Of a stretch of DNA of 64,000 nucleotides, positions 45,501 through 54,642 are shown piece after piece. Within the stretch, counting starts at the first letter, position 1; every line of letters begins with the position of its first letter. Both the position numbers and the translations under genes were made by a program. The notes beneath the pieces were generated by a model, which had not been told where the DNA came from, did no database searches, and was given only the letters and a program-made list of their open reading frames with translations. Source of the stretch: Gp6-AA40 sp035293405 (GTDB taxonomy: Bacteria > Acidobacteriota > Vicinamibacteria > Vicinamibacterales > UBA2999); assembly GCA_035293405.1 (NCBI GenBank), contig DATDOE010000031.1:34571-98570 (forward strand). Reading direction: 5' to 3'.

Positions 45501-45637
45501 GCCCGTAGCTCCAAATGGGCTGCACGTGCGGGCGGATTCCCGCCGCGCGTGCCCAGAGGCACGTCAGCAGGAGCGCGGCCAGCAGGATGATCATCGGTGC
45601 AGCCTTGTAAGGCTCGGGCTTCGGGCCACGAGCCGAT

Positions 45638-46720
45638 CTAATTCGTAAAGCGGCGCATCCGCACGTTGAGAATGAGGCCGAATCCTGCCAGGGTAGCAAT
45701 CATGGAGGATCCGCCGTAGCTCATGAGCGGAAGCGTCAGTCCCTTGACCGGCGCGAGGCCGGCCGACATCGTGATGTTGTACAGCACCTGGAACGTGAAG
45801 CTGGCCAGCACTCCAACCACCAGGTACGCCCCCAGACGGTCCTTTGCCAGTCGGGCCGACTCGAGCGCGCGCAAGATAACGAACAAGTAGAGGCCCAGCG
45901 TTACCATGACGCCGGCAAATCCATGCTCCTCGGCCAGCACCGAGAAGATGAAATCATTGTGTGCCACAGGAAGGAAGCGCAACTGGCCCTGCGTTCCCTT
46001 CTGAAATCCCTTTCCCCAGGGCCCGCCTGAACCGGTGGTGATCCGGGCCTGGAGCTGCTGATACCCGGCCCCGCGCGCATCCGCCTCGGGGTCCAGGAAG
46101 GTCGACACGCGCTCCTTCTGATAGTCCTGGAGCGCGAATTTCCACGCGATGGGCGCGGCCAGCACGCCGACGATCGCAAGAATGCCGAAGATCCGCATCG
46201 GCATGCCGGCGACGAAGGCGACGGCGAACACGACGGGCAGCAGCGTGGCTGCGGTCCCGAGGTCCGGCTGGCGCGCAATGACGAGGAACGGAACGGCCGT
46301 GATCGCCGCCGCGATCAACAGATCGCCCCGCATGATGGCGCCGCGGCGGCTCTCGCCGAAGAACTTGGCGAGGACGAGTGCCAGGGTCGCCTTGGCGAAT
46401 TCGGAGGGCTGCAGATTCAGTGGACCGAAATCAATCCAGCGTCGCGATCCCCCACGCACGACGCCGAAGAAGAGCACGAACACGAGCAGAGCGACGATAC
46501 CCAGGTAGAGAAAGTGTGACTTGTCGCAGAGCGACCGGTAGTCGATGGTCAGGCAAATCACCAGCGCCACCAGACCGAGTGCGATCCCGTACATCTGCGT
46601 GACGTGCAGGCCGTTGGCGGCGGTCGCGCTGTAAATCTGGACGACCCCGATCATGCAGAGCGCGAGAACGGCGCCCAGCATGGCCCAGTCGACGTGGTAG
46701 TAGAGGCGTTTCTCGAACAC
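45638..46720 (-). CDS. rodA: Rod-shape peptidoglycan glycosyltransferase RodA
   Basis: The 360-aa SEDS-family membrane protein polymerises glycan strands in lateral wall growth together with PBP2. It has about ten helices and the family blocks RRWIDFGPLNLQPSEFAKATL, IARQPDLGTAATLLPV, HNDFIFSVLAEEHGF and the C-terminal GLAPVKGLTLPLMSYGGSS. Its start lies 2 nt behind the stop of mrdA, and it precedes rng in the shape operon. RodA rather than FtsW is indicated by the neighbours. Confidence 0.94.
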   Translation of the reverse strand: MFEKRLYYHVDWAMLGAVLALCMIGVVQIYSATAANGLHVTQMYGIALGLVALVICLTIDYRSLCDKSHFLYLGIVALLVFVLFFGVVRGGSRRWIDFGPLNLQPSEFAKATLALVLAKFFGESRRGAIMRGDLLIAAAITAVPFLVIARQPDLGTAATLLPVVFAVAFVAGMPMRIFGILAIVGVLAAPIAWKFALQDYQKERVSTFLDPEADARGAGYQQLQARITTGSGGPWGKGFQKGTQGQLRFLPVAHNDFIFSVLAEEHGFAGVMVTLGLYLFVILRALESARLAKDRLGAYLVVGVLASFTFQVLYNITMSAGLAPVKGLTLPLMSYGGSSMIATLAGFGLILNVRMRRFTN

Positions 46721-46722
46721 GG

Positions 46723-48699
46723 CTAGGGTCTGCGTGGCGCGGTTCTGGTTCGACGATTCTCGATCGCCAGCATCTCGACCGGGGGCGGGACGATCTGATT
46801 CTCCGCCACAGTCTCCGCCGGCAGCGCTGGCGGAGAATCGGGATCGGACTCGGGCACGGCCGGCGGCGGGTTCTTGGGCTCCAACGCCGGCAGCGGCCTC
46901 CCTTCCTTTTTCGCGAAGTACGTTTCCATCACGTGCTTCGCGATCGGCGCCCCGAGGTACCCATGCTCGCCGTGCTCGGCGAAAATGACGCCGGCAATCT
47001 CGGGGTTGTCGCGGGGCGCGAAGAACACGAACCAGCCGTGGTCGCGGAGATCCCGGTCCGTGCCCCGCGCGCGCGCACGGCCCTCATTGGAAATCACCTG
47101 CGCAGTGCCGGTCTTTCCCGCGACATCCCGGCCCTCGATCCTCCCGCGCCCGCCGGTGCCCTGCGCGTTGATGACCATCCACAACCCTTCGCGCAGCGCC
47201 GCGAGCGTCTCGGGGCGGAACGCCACCTTGTCGGCCACAGCCGGCGCCGGCACGGGCTTCCATCCCTGGCCCTCGTCCACGGCCTTGATCACGTGCGGCG
47301 TGACCTTCGTGCCGCCGTTGGCCACCGTCGAGATCATGACCGCCATCGAAACCGGTGTCACCGACACCTGCCCCTGGCCAATCGCGACCGAGATCGTTTC
47401 ACCGGCGTACCACTTCTCACCAGTGCGTTTCAGCTTCCATTCAGTGCTCGGCACGAGGCTTTCCTGCTCATTCGGCAGGTCGATCCCGGTCTTGCCCGAC
47501 AGGCCCAGGTTCACCGCCCACTTGTGAATCTTGTCCACGCCGAGCATGTTCCCGAGCGTGTAGAAGTAGACGTTGCACGACTTCTCGATGGCGTGGCGCA
47601 TGTCCACGCTGCCATGGCCGCCCTTGAGGTGGCACTTGTAGTAGCGGCCGAAGAACGTGGCGCCGCCGTTGCAGGTCACTCTGAAGTCGGGCGTGACGAG
47701 GGCTTCTTCGAGCGCCGCTGTGGCGACGACGATCTTGAAGGTCGAACCCGGCGAGTACCGTCCCTGGAGCACGCGATTCTGGAGCGGGCGCAGCTTGTCG
47801 GTGTTGAGCGAGGCCCACGTCACGCGGTCGATCCCGGCCGCAAACGAGTTCGGGTCGAACGACGGGAGGCTGCTGTACGTCAGCACCTCGCCGTTGCGCG
47901 GATCCATGATCAGCGCCGCGCCGTTGAACCCGGCCTTGCGGAACCCATCCTCGGCCGCCTTCTGCAGGTCGTAGTCGAGGGTCAGCTGGACGCGCCGGCC
48001 CTCGGTGGGCGGCACCTCGTCGAGAACGCGGATCTCGCGGCCCATGCTGTTGACGACCACGCGCTTGGCGCCGTCCTCACCCATCAGCAGCTTGTTGTAC
48101 GCCTTCTCCACGCCCTGCTGGCCGATGATGTCGCCTTGGGACACGCCGTCCCCGACCTGCGTATCGCTCGCTTCGCCCACATAGCCAAAGAGCTGGGCGG
48201 CCAGCGCATCGCTCGGGTACTTCCGCGTCGGGACCTCCGCCACGACGACGTCGGGCAGCTCGAAATCGAGCCGGCGCGCGGTGATCGCCGCCACCTGCGC
48301 CAGCGACGCATCCTCCACCACGACGACGGGCCGGTACGTCGGCTCACCCCGATGGCGATCGACGATCATCTTCACCTGTTTCGGATCGAGGCCAGCCACC
48401 TTCGCGAGCAGCTGCACGGTACGATCGAGATCCTTGGTGTGCTCGCGGACGATCGAAATCGTGAACGAGTTGCGGTTCTCGACGAGCACCCGGCCATGGC
48501 GATCGAACAGCACTCCGCGCGGCGCCCGCAAGGCGAGCGTCCGCTGATGGTTGTTCTCCGCCATCTCCTCGTATTTCGAGTGCTGGGCGATCTGCAGGGT
48601 CCAGAAACAGATCCCGAGCACGGCGAACACCACGATCCCGGCGACCTGGAGAATCACCAGTCGGGTGCCGATGCGTCTGCGATCTTCTGCTACTGCCAT
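46723..48699 (-). CDS. mrdA: Penicillin-binding protein 2 (class B transpeptidase)
   Basis: The 658-aa protein cross-links peptidoglycan in the elongation machinery. ATG 48699 starts MAVAEDRRRIGTRLVI, followed by one transmembrane helix (residues 12-35), a pedestal domain (RTLALRAPRGVLFDRHGRVL) and the transpeptidase: SxxK in SPGSTFKIV, SCN in IEKSCNVYFYTLG, and KTG in VAGKTGTAQVI. The C-terminal 60 residues are Pro-rich and look disordered. A longer frame would read the palindrome at 48712-48739, which I exclude. Partner of RodA in the same operon. Confidence 0.94.
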   Translation of the reverse strand: MAVAEDRRRIGTRLVILQVAGIVVFAVLGICFWTLQIAQHSKYEEMAENNHQRTLALRAPRGVLFDRHGRVLVENRNSFTISIVREHTKDLDRTVQLLAKVAGLDPKQVKMIVDRHRGEPTYRPVVVVEDASLAQVAAITARRLDFELPDVVVAEVPTRKYPSDALAAQLFGYVGEASDTQVGDGVSQGDIIGQQGVEKAYNKLLMGEDGAKRVVVNSMGREIRVLDEVPPTEGRRVQLTLDYDLQKAAEDGFRKAGFNGAALIMDPRNGEVLTYSSLPSFDPNSFAAGIDRVTWASLNTDKLRPLQNRVLQGRYSPGSTFKIVVATAALEEALVTPDFRVTCNGGATFFGRYYKCHLKGGHGSVDMRHAIEKSCNVYFYTLGNMLGVDKIHKWAVNLGLSGKTGIDLPNEQESLVPSTEWKLKRTGEKWYAGETISVAIGQGQVSVTPVSMAVMISTVANGGTKVTPHVIKAVDEGQGWKPVPAPAVADKVAFRPETLAALREGLWMVINAQGTGGRGRIEGRDVAGKTGTAQVISNEGRARARGTDRDLRDHGWFVFFAPRDNPEIAGVIFAEHGEHGYLGAPIAKHVMETYFAKKEGRPLPALEPKNPPPAVPESDPDSPPALPAETVAENQIVPPPVEMLAIENRRTRTAPRRP

Positions 48700-48711
48700 A
48701 AACGGTCCTGT

Positions 48712-48739
48712 GGAGGGGCGACGCATGCGTCGCCCCTAC
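48712..48739. repeat. 28-bp palindrome, dispersed family 1 (copy 3, one mismatch)
   Basis: This copy differs from the two others only at its second base (G for T). It sits one base behind the mreD stop (48741) and 12 nt ahead of the mrdA start, inside an operon, so a pure terminator role is unlikely here. Confidence 0.88.
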
Positions 48740-48740
48740 A

Positions 48741-49247
48741 TCAATGCCTCGGTCTCCGTCCCACGCGCCGGCGCTCGACCATCCCGGGGAACGCTTCGGT
48801 AATGCCGAACGCGATCATCCCGACGACCGCATTGCCCAGCGCTTGACTGGCAATCGCCTTCCACGGCGACGGAAAGCTGCGCAACCCGAGCACCACGTAC
48901 AGCCCCATGAACAGCGCCTGATAGCCCGCGGTCGCCCCCACGAACATCACCAGCCGCGGCAACGTCGCCGTGACGATGAACTGCTGGCCAATCGCTCCCA
49001 CGACGAACCCGACAATCGACTTGGCCAAGCCGCCGATGCCAAGCACTCCGGTCGAGAGCTGGTCCTGAATCAATCCAGCCACGCTGCCCGCCAGCATGCC
49101 GCTCACCGGACCACTGGTGAGAGCGATGTACACCACTGCCACGAGCACAAGATCGATCGCCGTCGTGCCACCGACGACAAATCGCGCCAACGTCGTTTGT
49201 AACGCCAACGCCAACGCCACCGCTATCAGAACGCCGGCTGTTCTCAC
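48741..49247 (-). CDS. mreD: Rod-shape-determining protein MreD
   Basis: The 168-aa integral membrane protein has five to six helices (for example VLIAVALALALQTTLARFVV and AIDLVLVAVVYIAL) and the family's GLIQDQLSTGVLGIGGLAKSIVG region in the middle. MreD links the cytoplasmic MreB filaments to MreC and RodA/PBP2. The GTG start at 49247 overlaps the mreC stop (GTGA), a coupled arrangement. Sequence conservation in MreD is weak, but its position between mreC and mrdA supports the call. Confidence 0.9.
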   Translation of the reverse strand: MRTAGVLIAVALALALQTTLARFVVGGTTAIDLVLVAVVYIALTSGPVSGMLAGSVAGLIQDQLSTGVLGIGGLAKSIVGFVVGAIGQQFIVTATLPRLVMFVGATAGYQALFMGLYVVLGLRSFPSPWKAIASQALGNAVVGMIAFGITEAFPGMVERRRVGRRPRH

Positions 49248-50116
49248 CGACCCTCATTGCCGGCACCGGTGGTGCTGCCAGTCTGGGCACCACGGCCCAG
49301 ATCAGACGTGGGCGTCAACACGACCAGCACGGCCTCGAGCGCGGAGAACTCCACCGCAGGACGAATGATAATGGCGCTGAACTCTCCCGAGCGACGCTCA
49401 ATTGATTCTATCTGACCAATCTCGAATCCCTTAGGGTAGATGCCTTCGATGCCGGACGTCACCACACGATCCCCCACTTTGACGTCGGCGGTTCCGGGAA
49501 CGTGATCCAGGCGAAGGGACGTACCAGTTCCCACCACCACGCCCTGCGCACGCGAACGCTCGGTGATGGCACCGGCCGCGGCGTCCCTGTCGATGAGCAG
49601 CTGCACTTTGGCCGCTCGGGCCGTGGGCAGGATGATGCGCCCGACAATGCCGGCCGGCGCGATCACTGCCATGTCCGGCCGCAGGCCCTCGCTCGATCCT
49701 TTGTCGATGGTGATGGTTCGGAAATCCGGGCTGGCGCCACCGGCAATCACCGCCGCCGCCGCGGTTGACAGTCGCGTCTCCGCGCGCATGTCGAGCAGCT
49801 GCTGCAGCGTGCGAGACTGCTGGGCGATCGCGCGTTCCTGCTGGAGGCCGACGCGGAGCTGCGCCACTTCCTGGCGTAGATCAGAGTTCTCGCGCCGGAT
49901 CTCCTGCAGCGCGAAGTAGTTTGACCACACGTCCCTCACCGAGCCGATCCCGGACGTGGCGGCGCGCTGCACCTCCGCGAAGAGTCCGAAGGTCAGGGCC
50001 TCGAGCACTGGCACTCCTCGACGGTTGCTGACTTGCGTGGAGATCAGCAGGATGTGCCCGACCGTCACGGCCATGAACAGCCAGCCAGTGCGTTGTCGGA
50101 TGTCGAGCAGGGCCAT
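49244..50116 (-). CDS. mreC: Rod-shape-determining protein MreC
   Basis: The 290-aa bitopic protein has an N-terminal transmembrane helix (residues 12-30), a coiled coil (about 70-105; ALQEIRRENSDLRQEVAQLR) and the periplasmic double beta-barrel with VIAPAGIVGRIILPT, LLIDRDAAAGAITERSRAQG and DRVVTSGIEGIYPKGFEIG. MreC tethers the elongation complex. A heptad inverted repeat lies between mreB and this gene. The C-terminal residues are Gly/Thr-rich. Confidence 0.93.
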   Translation of the reverse strand: MALLDIRQRTGWLFMAVTVGHILLISTQVSNRRGVPVLEALTFGLFAEVQRAATSGIGSVRDVWSNYFALQEIRRENSDLRQEVAQLRVGLQQERAIAQQSRTLQQLLDMRAETRLSTAAAAVIAGGASPDFRTITIDKGSSEGLRPDMAVIAPAGIVGRIILPTARAAKVQLLIDRDAAAGAITERSRAQGVVVGTGTSLRLDHVPGTADVKVGDRVVTSGIEGIYPKGFEIGQIESIERRSGEFSAIIIRPAVEFSALEAVLVVLTPTSDLGRGAQTGSTTGAGNEGR

Positions 50117-50126
50117 ACGTTCACGT

Positions 50127-50189
50127 CAACTCCCAACTCCCAACTCCACAACTCCCAATTATTGGGAATTGGCTTCCTGGGAGTTGGAG
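50127..50189. repeat. Inverted heptad array, CAACTCC units, inside the mre operon
   Basis: CAACTCC repeats (50127-50160) face ATTGGGAATTGG-CTTCCTGGGAGTTGGAG (50161-50189). It occupies most of the gap between the mreB stop (50194) and the mreC start (50116). A hairpin here could tune mreC expression relative to mreB by partial termination or RNA processing. Confidence 0.9.
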
Positions 50190-50193
50190 GCTG

Positions 50194-51219
<1,026 letters not shown>

Positions 51220-51221
51220 CC

Positions 51222-52319
51222 TTAGGAGCCCTCCTGGGCAATGTGAATGCCGTCTTTGCCGGCGGCTTTGACCCTGTACATAGCCATATCCGCTTCTCTC
51301 ATCAATTCTTCGGCCGATCTTGGCTCATCCGGGGTCAGCGTCGCTACGCCAATCGATGCCGTCTGGCGGATCGCGAGGCCGTCCGAAGTCAAGAATCTCG
51401 ACGCGCGCATCCGCTCGAGGATCCGCATCGCGACTGACAGCGCGCCCTCGGCGCCCGTTTCGGGGAGCACCAGCGAAAACTCGTCGCCTCCAAATCTGGC
51501 GACCACGTCCGTTTCACGTGCGCACCCGCGAATGACGGCTGCGGCCTCAACGAGAACTTTACTGCCAGCGAGGTGCCCGTGCTTGTCGTTGACCTGCTTG
51601 AAGCTGTCCAGATCGAGAAAGAGCAGCGAGAGCGGACGCCCGTTACGAATCGCGCGCTTGCTCTCGCGCCGCAGGACGACGTTGAGGTAGCGGGAGTTCG
51701 ACAGCCGCGTGAGGTCGTCGGTGACCGACAACGCCTCGGCCTTCTGCAGAGCCAGCGCGTTGTCGAGCGCGATGGCCGACGGTTCGAGCAGCGCGCGCAG
51801 CGCGAGGACGAGAGACGGCCCCATCACCGGTGTGGTGGACGAAGGGACACGATCGAGACCGACCAGCACGCCCACGCTTCGATGTCGCGACAACAGCGGA
51901 AACGCCATCGCCGATCCCACGGCGCCAGGCCCGCCACGTGAATCCTTGGCCAGATCGCCCGAGAAAAACTCCGTCCCGTGACGCATGACCCAATTTGCGG
52001 ATGACCACAGGGACGGCCCCAGGTTCGGGATCAGGCCGGCATCGGCCAACACATTGAGATGACCATTGAGGTCGTGCGCGATGACGACCCAGCAGGGCGC
52101 GGGAATCCATTCCTGGGCCTGCCGGACCAGCCAATCGGCCACTTTCCGCGGATCGAGCGTGGCGTTGGCCTCGCGAACGGCCTCGATGAGGGCGTCGCGC
52201 CGGTCGATACGGGCCCGCAGCGCCCGGGCACCGCTTTTCAACCGTGCGGCCAGGTCCTGCCGCCGGGCACGTCGAGCCGCGCGCGGCGCGGAAACACGCT
52301 TGTTGGAGACTGATCTCAC
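51222..52319 (-). CDS. GAF-GGDEF diguanylate cyclase at the head of the mre operon
   Basis: The 365-aa protein makes cyclic di-GMP. An Arg-rich N-terminus (residues 1-40) precedes a GAF-like sensor domain (about 45-190; WIPAPCWVVIAHDLNG to ALLEPSAIALDNAL), then a GGDEF domain (LTRLSNSRYLNVVL, LLFLDLDSFKQVNDKHGH, FGGDEFSLVLPETG, ASIGVATL). The active GGDEF motif is intact and RETD five residues before it is an intact RxxD inhibitory site. No membrane segment is seen. The stop is 2 nt from the mreB start, so c-di-GMP synthesis and shape genes are probably co-transcribed. Confidence 0.92.
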   Translation of the reverse strand: MRSVSNKRVSAPRAARRARRQDLAARLKSGARALRARIDRRDALIEAVREANATLDPRKVADWLVRQAQEWIPAPCWVVIAHDLNGHLNVLADAGLIPNLGPSLWSSANWVMRHGTEFFSGDLAKDSRGGPGAVGSAMAFPLLSRHRSVGVLVGLDRVPSSTTPVMGPSLVLALRALLEPSAIALDNALALQKAEALSVTDDLTRLSNSRYLNVVLRRESKRAIRNGRPLSLLFLDLDSFKQVNDKHGHLAGSKVLVEAAAVIRGCARETDVVARFGGDEFSLVLPETGAEGALSVAMRILERMRASRFLTSDGLAIRQTASIGVATLTPDEPRSAEELMREADMAMYRVKAAGKDGIHIAQEGS

Positions 52320-52587
52320 CGGTTCCAGACGAGACGAGGGCTCAATGGCGCCTCAATTGGCGGTAGCAAGAAACCGCTAAGTCCTTTTGGATCTATCAAA
52401 TAATATCACAAGGCTGTCGGTCTGCCGGACGCTGAAGGCCGGTGAAACCGTCGACGGTTGTGACCCCTCCACTGTCTTATCGGTCGGTCCTGCAACTGGT
52501 TGCAGCTTCAATAGTTGGTGGCATACATTAGGGGTTTCCGAGCCGCCTGGGACCCGCAGAGCGTCAAACCCTAGAGGGAATTCGTTC
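52320..52587. promoter_or_regulatory. Divergent promoter region between the diguanylate cyclase/mre operon and the PpiD-like gene
   Basis: This 268-bp region separates two divergent starts. An AT-rich segment ATCTATCAAATAATATCAC (52390-52408) could hold -10 elements for either direction. A GAGGGA box at 52573-52578 serves the plus-strand ATG 52588. No other gene is visible. Promoter boxes are tentative. Confidence 0.4.
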
Positions 52588-54525
52588 ATGACCATGCTCG
52601 ACCGGATGCGCCGCCACAAGAACTGGCTCAAGTGGAGCCTCGCCGTGGTGGTGCTCACTTTTGTGCTCCTCTACATCCCGGATTTCGTCAGCACGAATCC
52701 GAGCGGCACCGGCGCCGCACCAGGGGAAACCGTCGCCGACGTCGGCGGCCATCGGCTGACGGCCGGAGATTTTCAGCAGCGGTACATCTCGCAGGTGCAG
52801 GCGTATCGCAACCAGTTTGGCGGCGGCCTCAACAGCGCACTGCTCCGGCAGCTGGGCATCGACCAGCAGATCCTGACGCAGATGATCGAGGAGCAGGTCG
52901 CGCTGATCGAAGCCGACAAGCACGGCATCCGCGTGACCGACGACGAGCTCGCGCAGCAGATCTTCGCGATCCCCGGGCTTCAGGAGAACGGCCAGTTCAT
53001 TGGCGAGGCGCGATACGAGCAGCTGCTCCGGAGCCAGAACCCGCCGATGACCAAGGGACAGTTCGAGCAGAGCCTGCGGCGCAGTCTCGTCCTGGACAAG
53101 CTGCGGGCCACGCTGACCGACTGGATGGCGGTCGCCGACAGCGAGCTGGAGCGCGAATACAAGCAGCGCAACGAAAAGGTCAAGCTGCAGGTGGTGGCGT
53201 TGACCGCCGATCGCTTCCGCGACAAGGTGACCGTCACTGATGCCGACGTGGCGTCTCACTTCGAGTCGCACAAGGCGGAGTACCGCATCGGCGAGCAGCG
53301 CAAGATCAAGTACCTGCTGCTCGATCGCGATCAGGCGCGGCAGAAGGTGGTGGTGCCGCCCACCGACATTCAGCAGTACTACAACGACAACATCCAGCAA
53401 TACCAGACGCCCGAACAGATCCGCGCGAGTCACATCCTGCTCGAGACCACCGGCAAGGACGAGGCCACGGTGAGAAAACAGGCCGAGGCGATTCTGCAGC
53501 AGGTGAAGAGCGGCGCCGACTTCGCGGAGCTGGCGAAGAAAGTGTCCGAGGACAAGGGGTCGAAGGCCAACGGCGGCGACCTCGACTACTTCGGCCGCGG
53601 CCGCATGGTGCCGGAATTCGAGGAAGCGGCGTTCAAGCTGCAGCCGGGCCAGATCAGCGATCTGGTGAAATCACAGTTCGGCTTTCACATCATCAAGCTG
53701 GTGGACAAGCGGCCGGGCTCGACACGCTCGCTCGACGAGGTCCGCGGAACGATTCAGCAGCAGCTCGCGATGCAGACGGCGGATCAGCTGATCTCGGACC
53801 GCGCCCGCCAGCTCGAGAGCCGCATCGACGACCCCGGCGACCTCGACGCCGTCGCCAAGGAGCTGGGCGTCATGGTGCAGGAGTCGGGCGTCTTCCAGCG
53901 CGAGGATCCGGTGCCTGGACTCGGCGCGGCCCCACAGGTCGCGAGCGAAGCGTTCCGGCTGAACGAGGGTCAAGTGAGCAAGGCGATCGCATCGGCGCGT
54001 GGCCCGGTGTTCATGGCCACGGCGGAGAAGAAGGATCCGTACGTGCCGAAGCTCGACGAGGTCAAGGATCGGGTGCGTGAGGACGTGATCCGCACGCGCG
54101 CCACCGAGTTGAGCCGCCAGCGCGCGAGTGCCATTGCCGCGGCGCTCAAGGCGGCGCCGAACTTCACGGCGGCGGCCAAGGCGCAGGGCTTCGAGGCCAA
54201 GGACACCGAGCTCATCGCGCGCGCGTCGGCGCTGCCGGACATCGGCGTCAGCCCAGAGGTCGATAAGGTCGCCTTCGGGCTGCCATCGGGCGGCGTGAGC
54301 GATCCCATCCAGACCAGCGACGGGACCGTGATCGTGCGTGTGGTGGAACGGGACGAAGTGACGCCGGACGAATTCCGGCAGGCGAAGGAAGCGTTCCGGG
54401 CCGAGCTGCTCAACGAACGACGCGGCCGGTTCTTCAGCGCCTACATGGCCAAGGCGAAGGAACGGATGAACATCGAAATCAACGCCGATGTGGTGCGACG
54501 GGTGACGGCGACGTATCAACTCTGA
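52588..54525 (+). CDS. PpiD/SurA-like peptidyl-prolyl isomerase, membrane anchored
   Basis: The 645-aa periplasmic foldase has one N-terminal transmembrane helix (residues 14-34, WLKWSLAVVVLTFVLLYIP), a SurA_N-like domain (about 45-200), a parvulin rotamase domain (about 275-375: IRASHILLETTGKD, GADFAELAKKVSEDKGS, GGDLDYFGRG, GFHIIKLVDKRPG) and a PpiD-type C-terminal domain. It should help outer-membrane proteins fold at the inner membrane. ATG 52588 with GAGGGA upstream is preferred over in-frame codons further upstream, which would encode no known sequence. Divergent from the mre operon. Confidence 0.88.
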   Translation: MTMLDRMRRHKNWLKWSLAVVVLTFVLLYIPDFVSTNPSGTGAAPGETVADVGGHRLTAGDFQQRYISQVQAYRNQFGGGLNSALLRQLGIDQQILTQMIEEQVALIEADKHGIRVTDDELAQQIFAIPGLQENGQFIGEARYEQLLRSQNPPMTKGQFEQSLRRSLVLDKLRATLTDWMAVADSELEREYKQRNEKVKLQVVALTADRFRDKVTVTDADVASHFESHKAEYRIGEQRKIKYLLLDRDQARQKVVVPPTDIQQYYNDNIQQYQTPEQIRASHILLETTGKDEATVRKQAEAILQQVKSGADFAELAKKVSEDKGSKANGGDLDYFGRGRMVPEFEEAAFKLQPGQISDLVKSQFGFHIIKLVDKRPGSTRSLDEVRGTIQQQLAMQTADQLISDRARQLESRIDDPGDLDAVAKELGVMVQESGVFQREDPVPGLGAAPQVASEAFRLNEGQVSKAIASARGPVFMATAEKKDPYVPKLDEVKDRVREDVIRTRATELSRQRASAIAAALKAAPNFTAAAKAQGFEAKDTELIARASALPDIGVSPEVDKVAFGLPSGGVSDPIQTSDGTVIVRVVERDEVTPDEFRQAKEAFRAELLNERRGRFFSAYMAKAKERMNIEINADVVRRVTATYQL

Positions 54526-54641
54526 GGTTCGTGGTTCGTGGTTCGTGGTTGTTAGTGACCGGTCAGTAGTTGGCGCTTGGCGGACTGGCCAGCAGTTGAT
54601 CGCACATCCTCGAAGAACCGAGAACCACGAACCAAGAACCA
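54526..54641. repeat. Inverted heptad array, GGTTCGT units, between convergent genes
   Basis: GGTTCGT is repeated at 54526-54554 right after the PpiD-like stop, and AGAACCA/CGAACCA units at 54612-54641 face it just before the sppA stop (54643). The two arms would form a hairpin closing both convergent transcripts. Confidence 0.85.
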
Positions 54642-54642
54642 G

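Noticed and set aside
45501..45637. Small open frame beginning MIILLAALLLTCLW upstream of rng
   Set aside because: It looks like a signal peptide for about 20 residues but continues into the shifted frame of rng; no ribosome binding site and no mature domain.
46933..48846. A 637-codon plus-strand open frame across mrdA and mreD
   Set aside because: Low-complexity, Arg/His-rich translation typical of a shadow frame in GC-rich DNA; the minus strand encodes PBP2 with all catalytic motifs.
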